Of a DNA stretch of 64,000 nt, positions 41,230-53,039 are shown in pieces. This DNA comes from Blepharisma japonicum. Taxonomy: Eukaryota; Ciliophora; Heterotrichea; Heterotrichida; Blepharismidae. The notes beneath the pieces are model-generated. The model had not been told where the DNA came from and did not search any database. It worked only from the letters and a program-made list of their open reading frames with translations. The stretch lies in the NCBI GenBank assembly GCA_949751835.1, contig CATKHK010000007.1, forward strand, positions 620,001 to 684,000. Direction: 5' to 3'. Made by a program: the position numbers and the translations under genes. Every line of letters starts with the position of its first letter. Position 1 is the stretch's first letter.

Positions 41230-43512
41230 CTAATAAAAAATATTTTGACAGCAATACTGGAATCTATCATAGCACCTTGTAGTCCAATTATCCAAACTCT
41301 CATCAATTAGCATATTTACATAACCTTTACAGTCACTTTCTGACATTTTTTCTCTTGGCATCAGCCTAGCTCTCAATTCTTTTATAGCTTCTTCGCCTCT
41401 ACAAAAGCATGGCAAACTTGCCCCAGACCCAGTTCGCATCATTTCTACTAATAAAATAATCTGTTCTGCCTTAGCTCTCAGAGCAATAAATCCTTTAACA
41501 CACAGTGACCTAAATTCAATAAAAATTTTTGACCTTCTCCCTCCTAGAATTCTTTCAAATTCATCTGTAAGCTTAAATGGAGCTTTTTCGAAGTTTAAAT
41601 TACCGCCAGGACTATTGCTGAATAAAAATCCAAAATCAATATGAATTAGATGTCCATGTCTGTCAATTAAAATATTGCCATTATGTCTGTCTTTTATTTG
41701 TAAAATATAACAAAGGAGGCTGTAGCCTGCGAGACTCCGCATAAAATTTTTTTTGGCACGTTTGAACCTTTTTGAGTTTTCGTCGCCGAATTGGATTCTA
41801 AAGAAGTCATAAAGGGTGCTATGGTCAACTGGTAAAGATTTTTTTAAGCCATCAATGGAAACAGCATCTTGTACACATTCAATTACCCCACAGTCTAAGC
41901 TTGTCGCTAAAATTTCATACGCATATAAATAAATATCCAGCTTTTTTTCTTTAAAAGTTTGCAAAAAAAATGATATCAGCTGCATTGCAAGCTGTTCTTG
42001 TCTCAAATCGTCCCCACTTTTGACAATAACCCTTATAAGGTCCCACGTTTTAAGCTTTCCAAATGGACTTTTGGCCCTTATCCTATTAGCTTGTTCTTTA
42101 AAGGACTCTTTTAAAGCACTTGGGTGCTGCTCTACATTTTCATTATTTTCTATTTCTTCATCCTCGTCTTCAATATTTCCATAAATAACCCCAATTGTAG
42201 TAGCCCTAGGGTCTATATTTGAAAATACTCCATCATAATGTAACGCTGGGCTTAGACCGCCTGCAAAGCTATTTTGGAACTTTAAAGCGCCTTCGTCACT
42301 GTTTCTCTGCACAAAAGATTTCATTAGCTCATTGATACCTTCTGGTTCTACTGTAGTAGGGTCATTAAAATCTTCACTGTGCCGATTTTCTAGCTTAAAT
42401 GGCAGGGTGTTAGCCCTTATGATCCTTCGTTTTAGGTCTGGCTCGTTGTGGAGGTCCATATCTTGAAGTTCTTCGTATGGCCTGAAAACTTCGATACAGA
42501 TAAGGAAAGGAGCCCTTTCTTTTGTGGTAAAAACTTTAGCTTCTGATATCGGGATGTGTAGGATTGAAGAGTTTCTGCAGTTTAGGTCACTGAAAGGGAT
42601 ATAAACAGCAGCTGGCAGTAGTAAATTTAGGGATTTTAGCTCTTCTTTTAAGAGCTCGCTTTTTTTGGGGAATTTTAGAAGTTTTAAAGAAATCTGTGTA
42701 AGTCTATCAAAGAATCAGAGAGTAGAATGATATCCATCTACTATATCATTATTTGGGAAAGGATTCAAAGGAATATATTTTGGGTTCACATCAATAGGGA
42801 CTTCTGCATTTTTTCCAATTTCATTATACATTTTAATGATCTCTCTAACCTGGATTTGTTTATCAGATTCTTCATTTACTATCTCTGCAAAACTCTGTGT
42901 ATTTGTTTTGTCAGAATCCAGACCTTGCTCTGCTAATAAATTTATTAATTTTTTTCCTTCACCTAAAAACACTGATTGAGAATCTGACGAAATTGTCTCA
43001 ATACTTTTGATTAAATAAAATGGGTCGACATTTGGTGGTTCCAAAACTGAAAAATCAGTGGAATTTAAAAATCAATAAACTCTGTGGGAGAACTGAAAAC
43101 TCAGCTTGCATAGGACCAAGACGGTTTTTACAAGCTCTTCTAAATTTTCGTGAAAATCATATAGCAGAAGGTTGCTAACTAGTTTTTACCATAGTTGAGG
43201 GGCATAAAATTCTAGATCATCACGTTTGAATTTTGTAAACGACGGACTTATTTTGCATTTTTCCAGCTCACTTATCACGTTTTTTTGTTCATAAAGATCA
43301 AGCAAAATGTTATAAGTTCGATCAGTGTCCTTTTTCTTTGATATTCTATCACGGATTATTTTTCAAAATTGTTTACGTTCTCGCTTTGTGCTTTCCTGCA
43401 TAAAAATTACTTCATTCTTAGTGCAGCAGAGAAATATATGACTAGAGAAGGTATTTCAAAAGGTTTTTCTTCGGTAATTTCTACGAGGAGGAACAAGGCA
43501 ATATTTATCCAT
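41230..43512 (-). CDS. PI4KB: Phosphatidylinositol 4-kinase type III beta
   Basis: Exons 43512-43190 and 43174-41230 flank a 15-nt phase-2 intron (GTAAAAACTAGTTAG, 43175-43189) and give 755 residues. It makes PI4P at the Golgi. The N-terminal lipid-kinase-unique region is helical. The linker shows the family LLLPAAVYIPFSD and KERAPFLICIEVF. The kinase domain has KSGDDLRQEQLAMQLI, the catalytic loop IKDRHNGNIL, and the activation loop HIDFGFLFSNSPGG. The C-terminal helical end (MLIDESLDNWTTRCYDRFQY) is also typical. Several TGA codons align with Trp, for example before FFDRL. It lies 46 bp upstream of the STIMATE stop. Confidence 0.94.
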
Positions 43513-43558
43513 ATTTTGATTTTAATTGAGATTTATTAGAAAATATACATTCTAATTA

Positions 43559-44287
43559 TTATTCTTCGGATTTTTCTCCTAATTTCGATACATCTTCAAG
43601 CAGTTCAATTGATACTATTTTCGCGAGTTTTTCGTGTTTTTTGGTATTTTTCAAAAATCCGTCTGTGATCCAGAACATTAAAGAATTGAGGATTACTGGT
43701 ATTATTATCATAACCATAATCAGCTCAAGATTCGGATACTTCACAAAAGGACTGAGTATAAAATCTCCTACATCTTCTAAAAATCCATGCAATATTATCA
43801 TTATTGCGACAAGTAATATTTTCATAGAAACAGCAATAATTAGTCATAATAAAAGCTGATACGCCCACCATCCCCAACGAGGAGGAGATCCGTAGTCCCC
43901 AGATTTAAATGAAAGTAGCGAAGAAAACGATAAAATAAACTCCAGGGCGTATAAAAATAAATAACAAATACCCATCCCTATTAAAGTGTCTGTTGTAAAG
44001 TTTAAAAAATATCAGGTGCATTGATTAGACTCTTCTTCTGCATTACCAATAATATAAGCGGCTGTTAGATTGAGACTGTGTAGGAGACAAGTGCTTGAAG
44101 CTTGTTTGGACGTGTCCATAAACCAAATCTTTCAGGATCGACGATTTCTTTCAACGTATCTCTTGACTGTTTGAAAATTACTTATCAACGAACTAAACGA
44201 CATAATCCCTAGTATAGCTTGGATGAGCCATCCAAACTCTCCAAAGAGATGGCATTCTCCAGATTGCTTAAGTAAAAATGATGCCAT
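43559..44287 (-). CDS. STIMATE/TMEM110-like ER membrane protein
   Basis: The 242-residue frame starts at ATG 44285-44287 and uses several TGA(Trp) codons; in the standard code only an 88-residue C-terminal piece would be visible. The family signatures are FGWLIQAILGI, RSWKIWFMDTSKQ, CTWYFLNFTTDTLIG and DYGSPPRWGWWAYQ. About five TM helices are visible, ending in a Lys/Glu tail (KNTKKHEKLAKIV). STIMATE proteins sit in the ER and, in animals, support STIM-Orai store-operated calcium entry. Whether the ciliate copy works in calcium entry is inferred. No intron. The start is 25 bp from the next gene's stop on the same strand. Confidence 0.85.
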
Positions 44288-44312
44288 TTACAATAATCGC
44301 AACAATTTTATA

Positions 44313-45176
44313 TTATAAATCCATTACTCTTAGCCTACTTGGAGAATTTCTTGAAATTTTGATATTTCTCAGCCGATCTTCATTTTTTTGGATTTCCGCT
44401 TCTAAGTAATTTGCATATGAACTGTCCCTAAAATCGTAAAGTTTTTGTCTTAGCTCATCCTGCTCTTTTTCAATATTATTAATTAAACCGCTAATATCAT
44501 CGTTAGAGCTATCCCTCTTAGTATGTCTCGTTGACAAAGGTGGATCTAAATTTGCATAGGATTTCGGTCTTTTAATTTTTAGCTTCTTTTTCGCAATTTT
44601 TTTAATTATAGTGCTGCTTAAGTTTTTATTATCCGGTTTTTCTTCATTTTGTTTGAGCGCTTCTTTAAGTTTCTATATATTTTTTACCATAATTGTCTTA
44701 TCTTTATCTACAATTACCTTATAAAGTTCCTCTTCTCTAAGTTCAAGCTTATTTTTTCACGTTTGTTCCCTAAATTTATTTTTGTTATAAATTTCATCCA
44801 AATTTTTCTGTGATTTTTCATAATCCATCTGTATTTGTTGGATAATTTTTTTCAATTGTTTTTTGTCCTCGTCGTATTTTTTGATTAGTTTTCTTTTTTC
44901 TTTTTGCCATTTGCTGGAAGATGATGCATGCTCTTCTATGTGGAGTTCTTTTTCATTTTTGACGATTTGTAGCTGAATAGTCAGCATTTCGTTGTCTTGT
45001 TTTAACTGCTGAACTTCAGCTGTGAGGTTTTTTACGTCATTTTCTAAGGATTCAAGGGCTTGAATGAGCTCACTTTCTCGTTTCTCTTTGTCAGCCATGA
45101 GTTTTACGTATTTTTCGCATCATTCTTGGTTGTTTGTAGTGTAGATGTCATGCAGGCTTTGATCGCTGGAGTCCAT
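44313..45176 (-). CDS. Coiled-coil protein
   Basis: Exons 45176-44688 and 44672-44313 flank a 15-nt intron (GTAAAAAATATATAG, 44673-44687). They give 282 residues with TGA(Trp) in the N-terminal NQEWCEKY and again at 44757-44759. Residues about 30-175 form a near-continuous coiled coil (ALESLENDVKNLTAEVQQL and later KKYDEDKKQLKKIIQQI). A basic linker (KKIAKKKLKIKRPKS) and a second short coiled coil near the C-terminus follow. No family is recognised; structural or ciliary/basal-body roles are typical for such proteins but unproven here. Confidence 0.65.
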
Positions 45177-45600
45177 TTTGAGCACAAAAGCTAATTAATA
45201 AATATCAATAATTTTATTCTAATAGTTTAGATTACTCTGAATAGATAGCTCTCAAATTAAATAGCTATGGAAGTGTTTTCATATGTTATGCATCTATTAG
45301 CATCAAAGCATTTATAATTTGAAAAATTATTAGAAATAGCCTTATATGCTGCTAACATAATTACTTTACAATAATATAATTAAGGCTAAATATCTCATTT
45401 AGCTAATATTATTCTTCAAAAATAGATTATTAATCAATTTCTTATTCTTTCATATTTTCATTCTCGATAAATTGAAATTTTATATATCAAGAATAATTTT
45501 ATTTGTTTAAAATATAGTGAATTATCTTCGACTATTAATTATTATTTTCTCTGTTACATTCTCTATATTTTGAAAAAATATTTAAAACAGTTATACTAAT
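45177..45600. other. Divergent intergenic region
   Basis: These 424 bp of strongly AT-rich sequence lie between the starts of the coiled-coil gene (minus) and the PIERCE-like gene (plus). No open frame or RNA-like fold was noticed. Confidence 0.35.
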
Positions 45601-46089
45601 ATGTATGCAACTACCAATGGAGACTATGGAAAGTCATGGGTATCAACTCAAGGCGAGGACCCCAGAAAGACCACAACTCAAATAAAGAACTATCGAGAGA
45701 TCGCCGAGACCGATCTAATGCAAAAAACTGGGCTAAAACTCCTAAAGGCAAAAATTATGAAAGAAAAAGAAATTGAAGACATTGAAGCAGGTGAGCCTGA
45801 CCTCCACGTTTACGATCCATGCGTCCCTTACCCCAAGATCACCTCTCTAAATGTAAAAGCTGAAGAAATGACATATCCAGAGATTGGCATAAATGTCGGA
45901 AGAAATCCAAAATACATGACAAGAAACAGTGAATATGGAAGACTTCACCCCACTCAAAATGATTTGCCAGCTAAATATTTCCCAATGGACAATAAGTTTA
46001 CTACAAGCTTTGTGGCAGAAAGAGTTCCAGATACTGGGCTGAACACGTTTAAGAATCCTAGTCGAGTTCATTATTTGTTTGATTCTTAA
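45601..46089 (+). CDS. PIERCE1/2-like microtubule inner protein (CFAP182-type)
   Basis: The 162-residue frame has no intron or UGA. The C-terminal half follows the PIERCE pattern: a Thr/Asn residue, then YG, PT, P, FxPxxxxFT (TRNSEYGRLHPTQNDLPAK, then FPMDNKFTTSF), and a final Asn/Ser-rich element (NTFKNPSRVHYLF). In animal PIERCE1 the comparable text is SNQAYG...PT...P...YPNSNKFS. PIERCE proteins bind inside ciliary doublet microtubules and help dock dynein. The N-terminal 90 residues (helical MKEKEIEDIEAGEPDLHVYDP) have no match I know. The match is by short motif order, so confidence is moderate. Confidence 0.6.
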   Translation: MYATTNGDYGKSWVSTQGEDPRKTTTQIKNYREIAETDLMQKTGLKLLKAKIMKEKEIEDIEAGEPDLHVYDPCVPYPKITSLNVKAEEMTYPEIGINVGRNPKYMTRNSEYGRLHPTQNDLPAKYFPMDNKFTTSFVAERVPDTGLNTFKNPSRVHYLFDS

Positions 46090-46248
46090 TTATTAAGAAA
46101 TTTATAAACATAATTGGCTTTATTTAATGATAAAAATCGTGGGAGTAAAGGAAAGAGATTATGCTATTGGATATAGCAAGGCAAAATGGCAATAAAATTA
46201 TTGTAAAAATAGATTGAAGATTGGAGTTAGACCCCCTTATAAAAATAA

Positions 46249-46563
46249 ATGAGTGAAAAGGAAAAGGAGATTTTTGAAAGCGGGGAAACTGAAAAAAAGC
46301 CATATGGTACAATAATTGATGACTTCAGATTGAGGACTTTTAATAGGCCGAAAGATGATATTGAGTATTCTATTGGAAAAATGATCAATTTTATGTACAC
46401 AATTTTGACTAGGTATAGGAGAAAATGCTCAAAAAGATCGTTCAGATCAACACTTCTACACAAAAAGGTAAACGAGCTCAAGAAAAAGACGCTTTCAATT
46501 AGGGATAGAAGATGCTCTTTTAGAGCAAAAATAAAGATTTTAATTGAAGAAACTAAAGTCTAA
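46249..46563 (+). CDS. Small basic hypothetical protein
   Basis: The 104-residue frame runs from ATG 46249 to TAA 46561, followed after 13 bp by the ArfGAP start. The first 45 residues are acidic (SEKEKEIFESGETEKK); the rest is very basic (RYRRKCSKRSFRSTLLHKK and RDRRCSFRAKIK) with helical character. No family is recognised. Codon usage and the clean spacing to both neighbours suggest a real gene, but this is not certain. Confidence 0.45.
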   Translation: MSEKEKEIFESGETEKKPYGTIIDDFRLRTFNRPKDDIEYSIGKMINFMYTILTRYRRKCSKRSFRSTLLHKKVNELKKKTLSIRDRRCSFRAKIKILIEETKV

Positions 46564-46576
46564 TTAATTAATAATT

Positions 46577-48298
<1,722 letters not shown>

Positions 48299-48319
48299 AA
48301 TTCGAATTTGTGGATTAGC

Positions 48320-48820
48320 TTATCTAGGATAATTCATCTTATCTTTTTTCTTAGACTTCTTGGTATTTCGAGCATTGATTTCAGCCCGAACGCTTTCAAA
48401 AACTTCTTTTTTCGAAGATTTAGCTTTGCCTTTCTGCTGATTCTGCTTGTTTTCTTCTTCATGCGCCTGCTGCTCAGCTGTTTTTTCCTGTGGCTGTAAG
48501 CCAAATTCTTGCAGAATCGAGTCAAGCTCATCAAGCTCTTTTTTCTGCACTTCTTTCTTAGAAGCTGTTGTCCCATCTGGTCTTAGATTTTTAGTTTCAA
48601 CTTTTTGCTCAACAACAATCTTAGTTGTGAGATTTGGATCCACTTTTTCTTCTTCTTCCTTAGGTTTTGACTTTGATTTCTTTTTCTTTTTAGGTTTGGG
48701 TGCTTTGGCGTCTTCTAATGTAGGAAGAGAAGTGATGATATGCTCATCTTGAGGTTTTTCTTCCTCTTCTTCCTCTTCAGAGTCAGACATTACCCATCTA
48801 TTTTTAGGCTGAGGTTCCAT
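48320..48820 (-). CDS. Highly charged, low-complexity hypothetical protein
   Basis: The 166-residue frame runs from ATG 48818-48820 to TAA 48320. It is dominated by Glu and Lys runs (SDSEEEEEEEKP, KPKKKKKSKSKPK) with a short less biased segment in the middle (KKELDELDSILQEFGLQP) that looks like an amphipathic helix. It resembles the N-terminal half of nuclear or ribosome-biogenesis proteins, but low complexity prevents a safe call. It converges with the ArfGAP gene, with only 21 bp between stops. Confidence 0.55.
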   Translation of the reverse strand: MEPQPKNRWVMSDSEEEEEEEKPQDEHIITSLPTLEDAKAPKPKKKKKSKSKPKEEEEKVDPNLTTKIVVEQKVETKNLRPDGTTASKKEVQKKELDELDSILQEFGLQPQEKTAEQQAHEEENKQNQQKGKAKSSKKEVFESVRAEINARNTKKSKKKDKMNYPR

Positions 48821-49096
48821 CTTAGCTTTATTATTGACTTAGATCATTAAAGAGAAATTCCAGACACTAACTGAGAATTTTCATCTGATATAATGATAAA
48901 ATCACAAATAAATGATATATGTTTACTTTATTTATAGGTTAGCAAAATATTTTTTCTGTCAGATTCTATCAATAATTACTTATAGAAAATAATCGCAAAC
49001 TATAAAATTTTATTTTATTTTCTTGGATTTTATCTTCATCAATTAATAATTAATAATCTTGTTATTTAGTATATATAAAATCCTAATAATTTATTC

Positions 49097-50506
49097 TTAA
49101 AGGTCATGCTTCATTTGCTTCTGAGTTGGGGTGTTATTTTTGATAAACTCAATAATACTTTCTGCATCTCTTGAACCATTGTATTCTATCCCTTCTTTAT
49201 TTTCTGTCGTAAAGTATTTTATTGTTGGGAATTTGGTAATTTCGTGTCTAGGGATTTCATTTTTCGTTGCATCTAGCATGGCGACTGCAATTGATTCAGT
49301 CCCTGAAAACCTTTCTGCAACTTTTTTAAATTCTGGGGTTAGAGTTCTGCAATGTCCACACCAGGGGGCATGAAATTGTACTAAAACATTCAAAGAACCA
49401 TTATAAACAATATCTTCAAAGGTGCTTGCGACTAAAATTTTGATATTATCGTCATAGTCTTTTTCTGGGACTGGCTCACTTTTATAGTAAATTGGGAGAG
49501 TTCCTTTTTTATAATCTTTTAAGAATTGCAGCAAGGTTTCTTCAGTAATTTCACCATTCAGCATATATTTTTTGGTTTCAGAATGCCATATAAAAGCCAT
49601 AGGCATCGAATCTGGAGAAACGCCAATAGAATTTCCTAGTCTTATATTTATTGAGTCCCACAAGTCAGCATATGCCATAAAAATTTCTCCTTTTACATGC
49701 TTAGAAATGTGCTGAAGAAGTTCATCATATTTTGAATCCTCTTCTTTTCTGAATAAAAATAAGCAAGGATTCTCTTTTCCAAATACATATTCAATGGCTT
49801 TACCTTCGAATCTCATTACCCAAGGTAACTGATGTCTTTCTATAAATTCCGTTAAATCGCTTTCATTGAACTCTCCTTTGTATTCTGCTTTGCCATCATC
49901 ATAATGTTTAAATACAACTAGCTGAGGATTATTAACCCCATACTCCTTTGCAGCTTCTGGGTCTGTTGAAATTGCATAATAATTCCCTTCAAGCGTTTTT
50001 GCAGTCTCTTCAAATATTTTCTCTTCTGCTGAGCCATGTGTAGTAAAAAGTACAAAAGCTAGCTTGTTGTCTTCTAAAAAGGCTTTAACTGTATCTAAAG
50101 ACTGCAAATGCCATGCAGGAGGGTTTATTTTCTTGAAAATCCAATTGATCATACCATTTTCCGACCGAGGTCCTGTGTAATCAATTGGTTCTTTATTAAT
50201 GAAAAGCTTGAAGGTGGGATAAGCGCTTATATCATATTTCTCTGCAGCTTCTAAATGAACTGTTGCATCTATCTTAGAAATTATGACCTGAGGGGTATTT
50301 TCACTAAATAAAGTAGAAACTTTAGAGTAAAGCGGATCAAAATATCGGCAGTGAGCACACCATGGTGAATAAAACTCAACAAAAACATAGGGGTTCGTGG
50401 ATAAAACTTCATCAAAAGTATCATCAGTGAGTTTCAATATATTTTTAGGCTCGTCGTGGCAAAAGGCGAGTCCTAGGAGAAAAAGCCAAGACACGTGTTT
50501 TAACAT
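49097..50506 (-). CDS. Protein disulfide isomerase, ER-retained
   Basis: The 469-residue frame has a signal peptide (MLKHVSWLFLLGLAFC), two thioredoxin active sites and a KHDL C-terminus, a variant of the KDEL retrieval signal. The first site is CAHC (residues 50-53, in FYSPWCAHCRYF); the second is CGHC near residue 382 (HAPWCGHCRTL). Between them lie two inactive thioredoxin-like b and b' domains, giving the classical a-b-b'-a' layout. It forms and shuffles disulfides in the ER. CAHC instead of CGHC may alter the redox potential of the first site. The length is near the family norm (about 490). Confidence 0.93.
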   Translation of the reverse strand: MLKHVSWLFLLGLAFCHDEPKNILKLTDDTFDEVLSTNPYVFVEFYSPWCAHCRYFDPLYSKVSTLFSENTPQVIISKIDATVHLEAAEKYDISAYPTFKLFINKEPIDYTGPRSENGMINWIFKKINPPAWHLQSLDTVKAFLEDNKLAFVLFTTHGSAEEKIFEETAKTLEGNYYAISTDPEAAKEYGVNNPQLVVFKHYDDGKAEYKGEFNESDLTEFIERHQLPWVMRFEGKAIEYVFGKENPCLFLFRKEEDSKYDELLQHISKHVKGEIFMAYADLWDSINIRLGNSIGVSPDSMPMAFIWHSETKKYMLNGEITEETLLQFLKDYKKGTLPIYYKSEPVPEKDYDDNIKILVASTFEDIVYNGSLNVLVQFHAPWCGHCRTLTPEFKKVAERFSGTESIAVAMLDATKNEIPRHEITKFPTIKYFTTENKEGIEYNGSRDAESIIEFIKNNTPTQKQMKHDL

Positions 50507-51435
50507 TATAAAATTAATATTAATTTAAAGCAAAAAAAATGCTTAATCTCATGATATCTTTTAACAAATATTTGGAAATTGTCTTCTCTATTATTAAATT
50601 CCAATGATTTAAACTAATAAAGTATAATGGTATTTTGCATGATTAAAGACACTACCATACATCAATGAATTAAACCTTGCTTGCTTAATCAATAAAATAT
50701 CAATTAAGGTTCTGCTACTTACCGCTGCACATCTTAATGAAATTATATTACGACTAATCGATTACTATGGTGATGGGGTTTTACGTGCACTTTTATGGGA
50801 ATATTAAATTGCACTCAAGATACGAATATGCTTAAATATGTGGTAAGTTTAGACCTAAAGACCTTGCAAAGCATAGTGAGAGAAGTTCTTTGTAATTGAA
50901 TTTTCCAAATTTGATTATAGTCATAACGGAATATTTAGATCTACTGATATACTTGAATTATTAACGTCTGCCTATTTCATGAAATTTTAAATGGCAAATT
51001 AATAGAGTTGCCACCAGCACAAGCCATCTGATAAACATTTCCTTCGATTAAAACTACTTTCTCGAGAAGAATTCCTTTGGAAAAACTGTTAGTGTTTCAC
51101 TGTGAAAATATTCATCCAAGATCTCTAAGAGATAAAATTGGGTTGGAAGACTAAAAAATCCAAGCGACGTTATATTTTGATTATAACTCAAAACAAATCA
51201 CCTTATTATATTTTTCATATAAATTCTTCGTCTCATGTATAAGCGAATATAAAGAAAACTTTGAATAACCTTGATTCCCATAATTGAAAAAATAAAAGCA
51301 TCTTCAGAGGTGTAAGATTTCAAAAGCATTTTACTGCAGCTTTATAGTCAAGGAAATATTATAAATCATGAATTTTTCAATATTTGTCGTCTGTTCTTTA
51401 GGTTTATTTATCATATTTACTATTTTTAAATAAAA
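50507..51435. other. Gene-free stretch of about 930 bp
   Basis: This is the divergent spacer between PDI and DENND6. No intact gene is seen. Parts of the plus strand around 51000-51180 look faintly protein-like in short runs (for example LRLKLLSREEFLW) but are broken by stops and lack 15-nt intron signatures, so I treat them as possible decay or chance. It may also hold promoters for both genes. Confidence 0.3.
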
Positions 51436-52965
51436 ATGGATTGGATAAGTACTTTTTGTGTAGTCACTTTTGACGAAGATTTAGGGCAGAAGCTAGAAAA
51501 AGAATTTCCAGAAATATTAAATGAGGAGCAGCAACAACAAATAGCATTTTTAGCGTTTCCAGACTCAAATTCGGTTAATTCTTTATGAAATTTATCTTAT
51601 GTTTTTTGTTTGAAGATTAATGATGAAGAATATTTTGGGTTTGTTCACTTTAATCAGAAAAGAGATCCTAATAAAAACAGAGGTTTTTCACAAAAATCTG
51701 TGGTATTATTGACAAAGAATCCATTTATTTCACTTTTTAAACAAATTGTTGATATGGTAGGACCGTGATATTTTCAGCATGGAGAAGAAGTTTTTGATAT
51801 AGCTTGATTAACAATAAGGAGTTGAAATCCAATTAATCCTGGATTTACTATAGAACTGCCTATATTGGGGACAGTTATTTCTTATACAGTTCCTTCAACT
51901 GAAATAGCATTTGCACCTCAATCATGTGGAGAAGGACTAAGTGAAATTTTAGACAGCATAAATCAAGGATTTCCAGGACAATTTCAAGATATAAATATTT
52001 ATGAAACATTTGGAATCTCTGTCATTAAAAAGCATTTATGAAATCTCTGAGAAATTTTAATTGCCGGTGAAGCGCTTATGCTATTAACTGAAACCCCAGA
52101 AGCCTGCAGTTTCGCTGTTTTAGGCTTAATTTCATTGATTTCTCCTTTAATATATCAAGGAGACTACTATCCTTATTTTACAATTTTCGATCACGATTTT
52201 CGTAAGCGGCAAACCCAATGTGAGAACGGCGAACTCAGCTCAATTTTACTCGGTATTACTAACCCATTTTTCTTAAAAGCTCTCAAAAACTGCTCAAATA
52301 TTTTCCAATTTGAAGGAGACAAAGGCCATATGAGATGCACACATAAAACAACAAAGCATGGCTCCGCAATACACCCAGTAAAATCTGTCTTAAATCAACT
52401 TATGAAAAATGACTCCCGAGAAGCTATATCCATTAATAATTCAGTTTTAAAAAAGCATTTTTACGAGCTAACCTTATCGTTTCTTCAGCCATTTCAGCAA
52501 TATTTTGAAATAGATGTAGTAAAAATCAGAGAAACTCCATATTCTTTAAATTCATTCTATAAGCCTTTTGCCGAACAAGAATTTATTCGTGACTTAAATA
52601 ACTCGAAAAATTTGTTTCCTATGATGAGATATACTTCAAGACCAAGATGCATTCAGCTTTATACAAGATTTTTACAAACCTCGACATTTAGATCATGGAT
52701 TGCTCATCAAAGACAAAAATGCAACGAGGAAGCACAAGAATTAATGCAAAAAGCTATGTATAATTTTGATGTAGAAAATAGCATCGTTAATATGGATACG
52801 AATATGCGTAGGTCTTTATATAAAAAAATTGAAGCAAGATTGAAATATGAACAGAGTTTGGAAAATAATGAAGAAGCGATTGGGAAATTGAAAAAACAGT
52901 TGTCTTTGCTATTGAGTGCGATCAGCGGAATACCACAAGAAAATTTACAAAATATATTTATTTAG
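51436..52965 (+). CDS. DENND6-type DENN-domain protein
   Basis: The 509-residue frame from ATG 51436 to TAG 52963 passes six TGA(Trp) codons; the standard code would show only the last 295 residues. DENND6 is a Rab14 exchange factor in endocytic recycling. Signatures in order: WISTFCVVTFDEDLGQKLE at the N-terminus, GFSQKSVVLLTKNPF, the linker ending AGEALMLLTETPEACS, ISPLIYQGDYYPYFTIFD, and ILLGITNPFFLKALKN. The C-terminal helical dDENN-like part (LKKHFYELTLSFLQPFQQYF, LYTRFLQTSTFRSWI) matches the family order. No intron is needed. Confidence 0.93.
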
Positions 52966-53039
52966 GAAATTTGTTAGTTATTATAATTAAATCTTTATTG
53001 TTATTTTAATTTGTATTTACTAATATTTGATAAATTTAG

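Noticed and set aside
50940-51180. F-box/LRR-like gene in the PDI-DENND6 spacer
   Set aside because: Only short protein-like runs occur, interrupted by TAA/TAG, with no 15-nt intron of the right pattern to join them.
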